Under the pieces are notes generated by a model that worked only from the letters and a program-made list of their open reading frames with translations, made no database searches and had not been told where the DNA came from. Shown here piece by piece: positions 52,401 to 60,171 of a stretch of 64,000 bases of DNA; position 1 is the first letter of the stretch; every line of letters starts with the position of its first letter. Location of the stretch: the NCBI GenBank assembly GCA_035995185.1, contig DASYKT010000061.1:62001-126000 (forward strand). Direction: 5' to 3'. The DNA comes from DASYKT01 sp035995185 (GTDB taxonomy: Bacteria; Acidobacteriota; Blastocatellia; Pyrinomonadales; Pyrinomonadaceae). The translations under genes were made by a program, and so were the position numbers.

Positions 52401-53162
52401 ATGTCCGTACCAAAAGCCAAAGAATCTCAAATTGTTTCACCGATGGACGATTATAAAAAGACCATTTATGACACCTATATAAGTACCCATAACCGGAACT
52501 TGCATGGTGAAAACTCTTTGGCATATGTAAAACCCGCCGCAATCGAGCATTATTACGGCCGGCATATGCCGGCGGAGAAAAGCGCGCGGATCCTGGAGAT
52601 CGGCTGCGGAGACGGTTATTTTGTCTATCACCTGCAAAAGAAGGGCTACGAAAATACCTGGGGTATCGACGTTTCTCCCGAGCAGATAAACAAAGGCCGC
52701 GCGATGGAGATAAACAACCTGGAGTGCGGGGATTTTATAGAATTTCTCAGCAATAACGCCGAACCGTTCGATATGATCGTAGCCAAAGACGTTATCGAAC
52801 ATTTCACGAAACAAGAGGCGTTCGACCTGCTCCGGCTGATCAACCGCAATCTGAAAAAAGGCGGGCGGTTCCTGATGCAGGTGCCCAATGGCCAGGGATT
52901 TTTTTACAGCAGTATTTTTTATGGGGATTATACTCACGAAATGGCTTATACGGAGTCCTCGATCAGCCAGGTAATGCTCAATACGGGTTTTAGCAGCGTA
53001 CAGTGTTTTCCGACGGGTCCTGTTCCGTACGGCGTCAAATCCGGTATCAGATATGTATTGTGGAGCTTGCTGGTGCTGAGATTAAAATTCTGGAAAATGG
53101 TCGAAACCGGCAGCCCCCAGGGAATTTTTACGCAAAATATAATAGCGGTAGCGGAAAAATAG
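52401..53162 (+). CDS. Class I SAM-dependent methyltransferase
   Basis: The product (253 residues) has the Rossmann methyltransferase motif I LEIGCGDGYFVYHL (about residues 66-80), WGIDVSPEQIN (motif II acidic end), DMIVAKDVIEHF (motif IV region) and LKKGGRFLMQVPNG (motif VI). The set fits the Methyltransf_11/UbiE-like class, which in this style often modifies cell-surface saccharides or lipids. The C-terminal about 60 residues include GSPQGIFTQNIIAVAEK and a hydrophobic helix near residue 215 (IRYVLWSLLVLRLKF) that may sit on the membrane. Substrate unknown. It has its own near-consensus promoter. Confidence 0.9.
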   Translation: MSVPKAKESQIVSPMDDYKKTIYDTYISTHNRNLHGENSLAYVKPAAIEHYYGRHMPAEKSARILEIGCGDGYFVYHLQKKGYENTWGIDVSPEQINKGRAMEINNLECGDFIEFLSNNAEPFDMIVAKDVIEHFTKQEAFDLLRLINRNLKKGGRFLMQVPNGQGFFYSSIFYGDYTHEMAYTESSISQVMLNTGFSSVQCFPTGPVPYGVKSGIRYVLWSLLVLRLKFWKMVETGSPQGIFTQNIIAVAEK

Positions 53163-53398
53163 TGATCCCACCCAAAATAATAATTCGCAATTTTTTTTAA
53201 CACGCGCAGGGCCTGGCATTATAGAATAAGTAAGTCGTTAAGAACGGGTACTTTTCTGTCTTTGGCGCCCGCAAAAACGAATAGAATCTCTAAAGCTGGC
53301 TTTTTAGGTCTTGACGAGGCTGCCTCACTTAATGGTGTAAAGAATTATGAGGGCAGCCAAGTCCCCGTTTTGGCTTTAGGCAAAAGCTGAGTATTTGA

Positions 53399-53980
53399 AT
53401 GGCCCCAACTACATTTGAACCTGAGCAATTTGAGAAACTACTAACCTGGCTAAACGATGACAGGGAAGCAGCGGGAGAAAAATATGCGGCGATCCGAGAG
53501 CGGTTGGTCAAAATATTTCGCGCCCGCGGCTGTCATCAGCCTGACGAGTTAGCAGATGAAACGATCGATCGGGTAGTAAAAAAAATAGATACGATCTTCG
53601 ACTCATATCAGGGCGATCCGGCCCTATATTTTTACGCCGTTGCCAAAAATGTGTTTTTGGAATCTGTTCGGGCTCCTAAAACAACCGAACTTACCGAAAA
53701 TTTATCCGTCATCGAATCTCCCGAAAAAGATGAAGATTCCGAGATCGAGGACCAGAACTACGGGTGTCTGGACGAATGCCTGGAGGAATTACCCCCGGAA
53801 CAGCGTGAATTTATCCTTGGTTATTACACGGATAACAAGGGCGCCAAGGTCGAACGGCGTAAAAAGATCGCCACCGACCTGGGAATCTCTAATAAGGCGC
53901 TTCGAATACGGGCTTTTCGCATTCGCGAAGGCCTGCGCAAATGTATTACCAACTGTATAAAAAAATACCGCCCGGGGTAA
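53399..53980 (+). CDS. Sigma-70-like factor preceding the CHAT gene
   Basis: A 193-residue protein with the layout of an ECF-like sigma factor. A helical region of about residues 20-105 contains ADETIDRVVKKIDTIFDSYQ and YFYAVAKNVFLESVRA (region-2-like). An acidic linker leads to a region-4-like C-terminus (LEELPPEQREFILGYYT; KKIATDLGISNKALRIRAFR). It lacks the signature of the kinase-linked sub-family at 28697 and 59410, and looks like the sigma type found before membrane anti-sigma genes. The next gene starts 54 bases downstream and encodes an anti-sigma-like membrane protein, so the pair is probably functional. Confidence 0.8.
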   Translation: MAPTTFEPEQFEKLLTWLNDDREAAGEKYAAIRERLVKIFRARGCHQPDELADETIDRVVKKIDTIFDSYQGDPALYFYAVAKNVFLESVRAPKTTELTENLSVIESPEKDEDSEIEDQNYGCLDECLEELPPEQREFILGYYTDNKGAKVERRKKIATDLGISNKALRIRAFRIREGLRKCITNCIKKYRPG

Positions 53981-54034
53981 CGTTTTTGGCAAAAAAACAT
54001 AAGAAATAGGAGCGTTTACCGGGGGGAAATCAGA

Positions 54035-57000
54035 ATGCGAGAAGAAATACGGCAATATAAGGAATTAAGGGCATATTTGCTCGGAATGTTTAGTTCCGAG
54101 GAACAGCTGGAGCACGTCGAAAAACGTCTGCTGACCGACAATGAATATTATGAAAATATGCAGTCGATCGAAGATGAATTGATCCAGTATTATGCCGATG
54201 GAAAGCTGGGCGGGGCCGAAAAAGAGGCTTTTGAGGCTCGCTTTTTGACTTCCAAGGACAGTCTCGAACAGATCAAATTTGCCCGTGTTTTCAGGAATTA
54301 CCTGGATGATCAGCCCGTTCCCCGCGTCATCCTGCCTGTAAAGAGATCGATATTCGCCCGTTTATTCTCATTCCCTTCATCGCAATTGATCGGCGGGACC
54401 GGTTCCGGCTCTTCCTTGCGCCTGGCCGGCGCAGTGGGCCTGACCGCCATTCTGGTCGTTTTTTCATCGTTCTTTGCTTGGAATTGGTACGCAAATTACG
54501 GCGTCAGACAGGGCCTCGCCGCGCTTAACAAAGCTTATGAGCACGAGCGGCCGTTGGAATCCCGCGTCTCAGGGTTAAATTATGCCCCTTACTATCGTCT
54601 GCGCAGTGGTGAAGATTCCCAGGTGGATAAGAACGAGGTCGAACGCGCTAAACGGCAGATCGTGGACAGTGGAGACCCTTTTCTGCTGGGAAACCTCTAT
54701 CTGACGCAAAAGGATTTTGACGCGGCCATCCAGCAGTTGAAAAAAGCCCTGCTAAAGGACCCGAAAAACGCTGAGATTTACAGCAACCTGGGCGTGGCTT
54801 ATCTGGAAAAAGGCCAGGCAGAGGAAGATAAAGGCATCCGTTTCAGGATGACCGTGCAGGCATACGATAATTTTGAAAAAGCTTTACAGATAAAGCCCGA
54901 TCTGCAGCCAGCCTTGTTTAATAAGGCCCGCTGTCTGGAAGCATTGCCGCTGGTCAATCAGGCAAAAGAGGCCTGGGAAGAGTATCTGAAACACGATGGG
55001 ACCACGAAATGGGCGACCGAAGCGCGAGACCGTCTGCGGGAGCTGGAAGAGCAGACCTCACAGGAAAAAAGGGATGCGAATAATTTTCAGCAAGCCTTTC
55101 TCGATGCCGCCGCCGCCGGGCGTGACGACGAAGCATTCAAATTGGCCAGCGTGAACCGGGAATTGATCACGGAAAGATATCTGCCGCAAAAACTAGTCAT
55201 GTCCCTGGTCGAGACGGACGATGAGGGAAAACAGGCTGAACTTCAGCGCGCGCTAAAATATCTCGGCCGCCTGGAAAAAGAGCGTAACCAGGACAACTTC
55301 ACCGCCGATCTGGCAGCTTTTTATGAAAACCTGCCGCCGAAGAAAAAAGAGATCGTAAAGAATGCACAGGCGCAGATGCGTAAAGGCTATGAATTGTGCA
55401 TCGATGAAGGATGCAGGCTGGCTATAAACAATTTCACGTCTGCCCGGGACCTGTTTTTGCAGGCGGGAGATGTGATCGAAGCGAAAACCGTAGCCGACTA
55501 TTTCATCGCTTATTGCAGATATTCTTCGGACCGTCAGGCCGCGCTTGAATCGTTTAAGCAGATAGATACTTTTGCCCTGGATAAAAAATACCGCTGGTTC
55601 GCATTAATGAATCTCGACTGGGTGATCGGCGGACAATCGTCACTCGGATTGCTTTTGCCGACCGACGTGGACAACCGCTACCAACTGGCGCTTAAAGAAG
55701 CCGAGGCGATGCGCGACATATATATGACGCAAAAGTTCCTGCGTTCGCTCAATTCGCGGGACCGTTCCGTCCGGCAGGAGAAACATACCTACACCTATTT
55801 ACAGCGCATCTTCGAATATTCGGGCGAGGCTAATGCCAGCTCCCGGCAAAAAGAACGCGGCCTGAACGAGGCTTTTGAGACTCTCGCTTCGATGGGCTTT
55901 ACGGCACTATCACGGGCAATTGTGCAGGAGAGACTGGAATCGCAGGAAAAAAGGGACAAGCAGTTTGTCATTGACGCCCAGAAGAGCGCCGGCAAGGTTT
56001 ACACCCAGAACGACGAGCTGCCCGAGGCCGAAAGATGGTTCAATGATGCGATAGCGAGCGCCGCGGATCTGGGAGATGCTCTAAAGCAGAAGGAGATGGC
56101 GGAAATAATGCTTGGCTTAGGCGGCCTGGAGTTTAAAAAGAAAAATTTCCTGGCCGCGGTCCAGCGCTACAATCAATCGTTACAGATCCAAAAAGAGATA
56201 AAAGAGCAGGAGCTGCAGGCCCAAAAAGATACCGGCGGCCAGTCGCCGCAGGCCAAAAAAGAGGTAAACGATTCGCCCTTGTTATATGAAACCATGAAAT
56301 TACGGTTGCTGGCCTATGAAAAGCTGGAAGACGACGCCGAGATCGAAAAAGATCTGCCGCAAATAATCAATCTTGCCGAAGAAAAACGAAGACGGCTCAC
56401 CAAAGAAGAGGAACGGGCCAGTTTCTTTAAATACGAGCAGGAGATCTACGATGTGGCGATCGAGCATGAACTCCGCGCGGACAATATTGAAGAGGCCTTC
56501 AATTACGCGGAAGCGTCAAACTCCCGTTCTTTGCTGGATCAATTACAAAGCAATAAGAACATCGCCAACGATGCTTCGAGCCTGCGCCCCGGTGAATCGG
56601 CCCAGCCCTTAAGCGTGAGTCAGATCAGAGGCCAGATACCCGCTAATGTCCAGCTTCTGCAATATGCCGTACTAAAGGACCGGGTCCTGATCTGGGTGAT
56701 CTCGAATGACAAGTTTGAAATGGTGTCCTCGAGCGTGAATCTCGCGGATATGAAGAACAAGATCGAGCTTTATATCGATAAGATCACTTCTCATGACCGT
56801 TCCCAGCAGGACCAGGCGCGCGGCCTCGCCCAGGAATTTTATAACCTGCTGATCACGCCCGTCTTACCGCAGCTGGATAGAGATAAGGAAATTTGCCTGA
56901 TCCCGAACCAGATATTGTTCAAGCTGCCTTTTGCCGCGCTTGTTTCTCCCAACGGCAGATATCTTATCCAGGAATTCGATATGTTTTATTCGCCCAGCGC

Positions 57001-57691
57001 GAATGTCTTTGTTCTTTCCACCCAAAAGGCGCAGGAAAGATCGGGCCCGACCGAAAGCCTTTTGGCGATCGGCGATCCCGCTTTCGACCGCCAGCAGTTA
57101 CCCGGTTTGCAGAATCTTCCCGAATCGATAAAAGAGGTCAGAAGTATTGCGGGAAATTATTCGGTCCCGAACATATTGGTCAGCGGAGAGGCTACCAAAA
57201 AAGCCTTTCGCCAGGCGATGGGCAGCGCGGACGTTATTCATTTCGCGGGCCACTACCTGGTCCATCCGGAGGCGCCGTTGTTGTCTGAACTGGTGATGGC
57301 CAAAAGTCCGAACGCGGCGAACGCGGAAGATAACTTCTTTACCAATGCAGAGCTGAGGGCGGAAAAACTGCCCCGCACCCGGCTGGTCATATTGTCCGCT
57401 TGCCAGACAGGTGTGGAAAGCGATTATAACGGAGAAGGGCTGGTCGGGCTGTCGCGCACTTTTCTCTCGTTAAGCGTGCCGCTGGTGGTGGCCAGTCAGT
57501 GGTCGGTCGAATCCGGCGCGACCGCCGAATTGATGAAAAAATTACACCGGTATCGGAAACAAGAATCGCTTTCTACCATAAAAGCTTTGCGTAAGGCTCA
57601 ATTGGAAATGGTAAATGCGGCCGATGAACGATTTAGATCGCCTTACTATTGGGCATCATTTGCCGCTTTTGGCGGATATGCTGAGTTTTAA
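54035..57691 (+). CDS. Anti-sigma-like/TPR/CHAT protease-like membrane protein
   Basis: The product (1218 residues) has an N-terminal cytoplasmic region of about 100 residues (LRAYLLGMFSSEEQLEHVEK; DELIQYYADGKLGGAE) that resembles the anti-sigma N-terminus common in Acidobacteriota. One transmembrane helix lies at about 129-151. TPR and other helical repeats follow from about 205 to 850 (AIQQLKKALLKDPKNAEIYS; FLAAVQRYNQSLQIQKE). The C-terminal CHAT domain (about 890-1215) has VIHFAGH with catalytic His1073 and LSACQTG with Cys1123, so the caspase-like dyad is intact. Topology puts the CHAT domain outside the cytoplasm if the helix is single-pass. GGGGGGAAATC precedes the ATG. Cleavage targets unknown. 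Confidence 0.87.
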   Translation: MREEIRQYKELRAYLLGMFSSEEQLEHVEKRLLTDNEYYENMQSIEDELIQYYADGKLGGAEKEAFEARFLTSKDSLEQIKFARVFRNYLDDQPVPRVILPVKRSIFARLFSFPSSQLIGGTGSGSSLRLAGAVGLTAILVVFSSFFAWNWYANYGVRQGLAALNKAYEHERPLESRVSGLNYAPYYRLRSGEDSQVDKNEVERAKRQIVDSGDPFLLGNLYLTQKDFDAAIQQLKKALLKDPKNAEIYSNLGVAYLEKGQAEEDKGIRFRMTVQAYDNFEKALQIKPDLQPALFNKARCLEALPLVNQAKEAWEEYLKHDGTTKWATEARDRLRELEEQTSQEKRDANNFQQAFLDAAAAGRDDEAFKLASVNRELITERYLPQKLVMSLVETDDEGKQAELQRALKYLGRLEKERNQDNFTADLAAFYENLPPKKKEIVKNAQAQMRKGYELCIDEGCRLAINNFTSARDLFLQAGDVIEAKTVADYFIAYCRYSSDRQAALESFKQIDTFALDKKYRWFALMNLDWVIGGQSSLGLLLPTDVDNRYQLALKEAEAMRDIYMTQKFLRSLNSRDRSVRQEKHTYTYLQRIFEYSGEANASSRQKERGLNEAFETLASMGFTALSRAIVQERLESQEKRDKQFVIDAQKSAGKVYTQNDELPEAERWFNDAIASAADLGDALKQKEMAEIMLGLGGLEFKKKNFLAAVQRYNQSLQIQKEIKEQELQAQKDTGGQSPQAKKEVNDSPLLYETMKLRLLAYEKLEDDAEIEKDLPQIINLAEEKRRRLTKEEERASFFKYEQEIYDVAIEHELRADNIEEAFNYAEASNSRSLLDQLQSNKNIANDASSLRPGESAQPLSVSQIRGQIPANVQLLQYAVLKDRVLIWVISNDKFEMVSSSVNLADMKNKIELYIDKITSHDRSQQDQARGLAQEFYNLLITPVLPQLDRDKEICLIPNQILFKLPFAALVSPNGRYLIQEFDMFYSPSANVFVLSTQKAQERSGPTESLLAIGDPAFDRQQLPGLQNLPESIKEVRSIAGNYSVPNILVSGEATKKAFRQAMGSADVIHFAGHYLVHPEAPLLSELVMAKSPNAANAEDNFFTNAELRAEKLPRTRLVILSACQTGVESDYNGEGLVGLSRTFLSLSVPLVVASQWSVESGATAELMKKLHRYRKQESLSTIKALRKAQLEMVNAADERFRSPYYWASFAAFGGYAEF

Positions 57692-57726
57692 TTAATCCCC
57701 GGCTTAATGTAAATAAGGAGACAACT

Positions 57727-58569
57727 ATGAGCAAGTTCACAATTATTACCAGGGGCATCGCGGCCAGTTATAGGAAAGATGACAATTGGAAACTCTTGTT
57801 CCCATTCAATGAATGCCATCAGGTAAGACTCCAGCTAGGCGGCGTCATCGCCGCTAACAATTCCGATAACAATGGCAATGACGGCGGCATCCCTCTCGGG
57901 CAGCGTGGCGTTAAAATTGAGATCAGCGTTACCGATCCTCAAACGAAAACGTGCGAAGGCGACAATTATTGCGATTTCGTTGACCTCACTGCTGAGGGTG
58001 TACACGGAGCGATGTCAGCCAGATTCCCCATGGACGAAATGAATGCAGTTTTGATGTCCATCGGGAACGCCAAATTTTCCGCCTTAGACCATCTCAGCCG
58101 TCGTTACCGTCTGGTCGACCAGAGCTGTTCGGAAGCGGTTACACCGTTTCAGGATATCGGTAATTCCGGTAAAGCCGAGATCGAAGGCGGCGAGCTGACG
58201 ATCCGGGTCACCGGTCTTAGCGACGGTTCTTTTTCGATGGTGTTTTCCGACGATGCGACAATAGTTTTCGATAACGATTGCTATGAGCAGCCGATGAGCA
58301 AAAAGGGCGATCTCGAGATGCTCTACGACATAATTTCCGATGCCGACAAGGACTCGGTAAGGTTCAGGCTCGAAGCCGAACCCGTGGAAATAGCCGAGCC
58401 CGCTACCGCCGGCGCGAACGGCGGCGCAGCAGCCGCGGTTTCAGCAGCCGGGAGCGCGGGGGCCGGTCTGGATTCTGTCGATGCTCCTCTGCGAAATCCC
58501 GCTCTTGACGGAGGAGAGGGCCTGCCGTGCAACAAATTCCGCATCAGCAATCCGCGCTCACTGCCCTAG
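57727..58569 (+). CDS. Unknown protein downstream of the CHAT gene, possible substrate or partner
   Basis: A 280-residue soluble-looking protein; no signal peptide or membrane helix is visible. It is rich in Asp/Asn/Gly loops (NNSDNNGNDGGIPLGQ). Beta-rich segments (KIEISVTDPQTK, GELTIRVTGLSDGSFSMVFS) dominate the first about 195 residues, with four cysteines (CHQ, TCEGDNYCD, QSCSE) and another in NDCYEQ. Residues about 228-250 are an Ala/Gly-rich linker, followed by a short C-terminal tail with one Cys. It starts 35 bases after the CHAT gene behind AAGGAGA and shares its terminator, so it is in the same operon. I recognise no family. Confidence 0.75.
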   Translation: MSKFTIITRGIAASYRKDDNWKLLFPFNECHQVRLQLGGVIAANNSDNNGNDGGIPLGQRGVKIEISVTDPQTKTCEGDNYCDFVDLTAEGVHGAMSARFPMDEMNAVLMSIGNAKFSALDHLSRRYRLVDQSCSEAVTPFQDIGNSGKAEIEGGELTIRVTGLSDGSFSMVFSDDATIVFDNDCYEQPMSKKGDLEMLYDIISDADKDSVRFRLEAEPVEIAEPATAGANGGAAAAVSAAGSAGAGLDSVDAPLRNPALDGGEGLPCNKFRISNPRSLP

Positions 58570-58596
58570 ATTGCCGTTAGCGTTCAAACCTGAAAT

Positions 58597-58629
58597 AAAA
58601 AAGCCGTGTAGAAATACACGGCTTTTTTA
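58597..58629. terminator. Strong bidirectional terminator
   Basis: AAAAAAGCCGTGTA (58597-58610) and TACACGGCTTTTTT pair perfectly around GAAA. It ends the sigma/CHAT operon on the plus strand and, read from the other side, the sigma gene at 58667-59257. Confidence 0.92.
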
Positions 58630-58666
58630 TCGACGATCTTGAGGGCCTATTCTTCGCGAATGGGTA

Positions 58667-59257
58667 TTATACGGCGGCGGCCTTTCCAAAAGCACCGAGG
58701 CTCATTATCTCTCTCATCCGGTTAAAACCGCGGCGGATGTTTGTTTTCACCGTGCCCAGCGGCATGCCGGTGAGCTGCGCGATCTCGCCGTGCGAAAGCC
58801 CGTCAAAAACGGTCATTAATATCAGGCTGCGCTGTTCCGGGCGTAATTGTTTCATCGCCTTGACGGCCTGTTTCGCTTCGACCTTGGTTTGCATCTGTTT
58901 GTCACCGCCGCCGAACATTTGGATCTCAAAGGAATTTTCCATCGATTGAGTTTGCGGCTGGCGATAGGTTTTGCGCAGACGGTCGATCAGCCGGCGGCGG
59001 GCGATCATCGTGATAAAAGTGCTCTCGGCGGCTTTGGCGGAATCATAACGGCCGGCGTTTTGCCAGATCTCAAGAAATATTTCCTGGACGGCGTCTTCGG
59101 CGTCTTCCGAACTGTTAGTGAATCTTTTGGCGAGCGCCCAAACCAAATTGCCATACGAACTCATAAATTCTTCGACGGCAAAGTCTTCACCGCGGGCGAT
59201 GCGGGTCAGGACAGGAACGGAAACAGGGACGGTTTTTTCGGATACACGGAAATTCAT
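58667..59257 (-). CDS. ECF-type RNA polymerase sigma factor
   Basis: A 196-residue sigma-70 family protein. Region 2 is clear (NLVWALAKRFTNSSEDAEDA; VQEIFLEIWQNAGRYD; STFITMIARRRLIDRLRK), and so is region 4 (LRPEQRSLILMTVFDGLSHG; IAQLTGMPLGTVKTNIRRGF). This is a typical ECF factor, close in style to SigK/RpoE-like types. No anti-sigma gene adjoins it on the minus strand before the terminator at 58597, so its regulator is elsewhere or absent. AAGGTG lies about 8 bases before the ATG. The gene is divergent from another sigma factor at 59410, with about 150 bases between them. Confidence 0.92.
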   Translation of the reverse strand: MNFRVSEKTVPVSVPVLTRIARGEDFAVEEFMSSYGNLVWALAKRFTNSSEDAEDAVQEIFLEIWQNAGRYDSAKAAESTFITMIARRRLIDRLRKTYRQPQTQSMENSFEIQMFGGGDKQMQTKVEAKQAVKAMKQLRPEQRSLILMTVFDGLSHGEIAQLTGMPLGTVKTNIRRGFNRMREIMSLGAFGKAAAV

Positions 59258-59409
59258 TGTCTTTCACCTTCAAAATGTTTATATTTCAAGCAGAAAACTG
59301 TGAAAAAAATTGCGTTTCAGCCCATAACGCGCAATTCGCCGGTAAAAACCACAACAAAAGATCAAAATTTTTTTGAAGAATTCACATCCGGCTCGGTTTT
59401 GCATCCAAA

Positions 59410-59985
59410 ATGACCGAAAAAGCGAATAAAGATGAGCTTAGTGCCCCTGAAATAACCCGGCTTCTGTCCGCGCTTAATGAAGGAAATCGCGATGCTGTAG
59501 ACGCATTGATACCACTTGTATATGCTGAACTGCGCCGTTTGGCGGGGCACTATCTGCGCGGCGAACGGGGCGGGCATACGCTGCAGCCGACCGCGCTGGT
59601 ACACGAAGCATTTCTTAAGCTCGTCGAACAGGAAACACCGTGGCAAAACCGGGCACATTTTTTTGCGATGGCCGCCAGCCTGATGCGCCGCATTTTGGTG
59701 GATTATGCCCGCGGACACAAAGCGGAAAAACGCGGCGGCGCGGCGGAAAAGATCCCGCTCGAAGAAGCCTTTGTTTTTGCCCGGGAAAAACCGGCGCAGA
59801 TGATCGCGCTCGATGACGCGCTGAAAAAATTGGCCGAGAAAGATCCGCGCCGCAGACGGATAGTCGAACTAAAATTCTTCGGCGGCCTGACCAATGACGA
59901 AATAGCCGAAGTGCTCGGCGTTCATTCAAACACTGTTTTGCGCGATTGGAATCTGGCCAGGGCGTGGCTAAAAACGCAATTGTAA
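59410..59985 (+). CDS. ECF-like sigma-70 family factor (TIGR02999-type)
   Basis: A 191-residue sigma factor of the same sub-family as the one at 28697: YAELRRLAGHYLRGERGGHT, LQPTALVHEAFLKLVE, NRAHFFAMAASLMRRILVDY, and a region 4 with LKFFGGLTNDEIAEVLGVHS then TVLRDWNLARAWLK. As at the first locus, the next gene downstream on the same strand encodes a Ser/Thr kinase, so the sigma factor is probably controlled by that kinase; this is inference from the repeated arrangement. The gap to the kinase holds a long inverted repeat. Confidence 0.92.
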   Translation: MTEKANKDELSAPEITRLLSALNEGNRDAVDALIPLVYAELRRLAGHYLRGERGGHTLQPTALVHEAFLKLVEQETPWQNRAHFFAMAASLMRRILVDYARGHKAEKRGGAAEKIPLEEAFVFAREKPAQMIALDDALKKLAEKDPRRRRIVELKFFGGLTNDEIAEVLGVHSNTVLRDWNLARAWLKTQL

Positions 59986-59987
59986 TG

Positions 59988-60113
59988 AGATCAGAACAGG
60001 GAGCGCCATCTACTGCCGCAACCGGGTAATCAGTACAGCGTGTCTGCGTTGGGAAAACATCTTCTTAGTCGATCCGAAACCCGGTCGCTACCGCTCCCCG
60101 GTTCTGACCTCGT
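59988..60113. repeat. Long inverted repeat between sigma factor and kinase
   Basis: TGAGATCAGAACAGGGAGCG on the left faces CGCTCCCCGGTTCTGACCTC on the right, with an inner CAACCGGGT/ACCCGGT pair. The whole 126-base stretch reads as one imperfect hairpin, resembling a dispersed element. Confidence 0.78.
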
Positions 60114-60123
60114 AATGATCGTT

Positions 60124-60151
60124 TTGCTTTTTCCCCTGCAATCATTAAAAT
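60124..60151 (+). promoter_or_regulatory. Possible promoter of the kinase-hydrolase gene
   Basis: TTGCTT (60124-60129) and TAAAAT (60146-60151) are separated by 16 bases, just beyond the inverted repeat. If real, the kinase can be transcribed apart from the sigma gene and starts at or after about 60158, which supports the TTG start at 60172. Confidence 0.35.
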
Positions 60152-60171
60152 CTAGCGGGATTGATTTAGAT

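Noticed and set aside
60040..60114. Upstream start of the kinase-hydrolase gene at GTG 60040
   Set aside because: The codons lie inside the inverted repeat at 59988-60113, and the conserved N-terminal region begins only after 60172.
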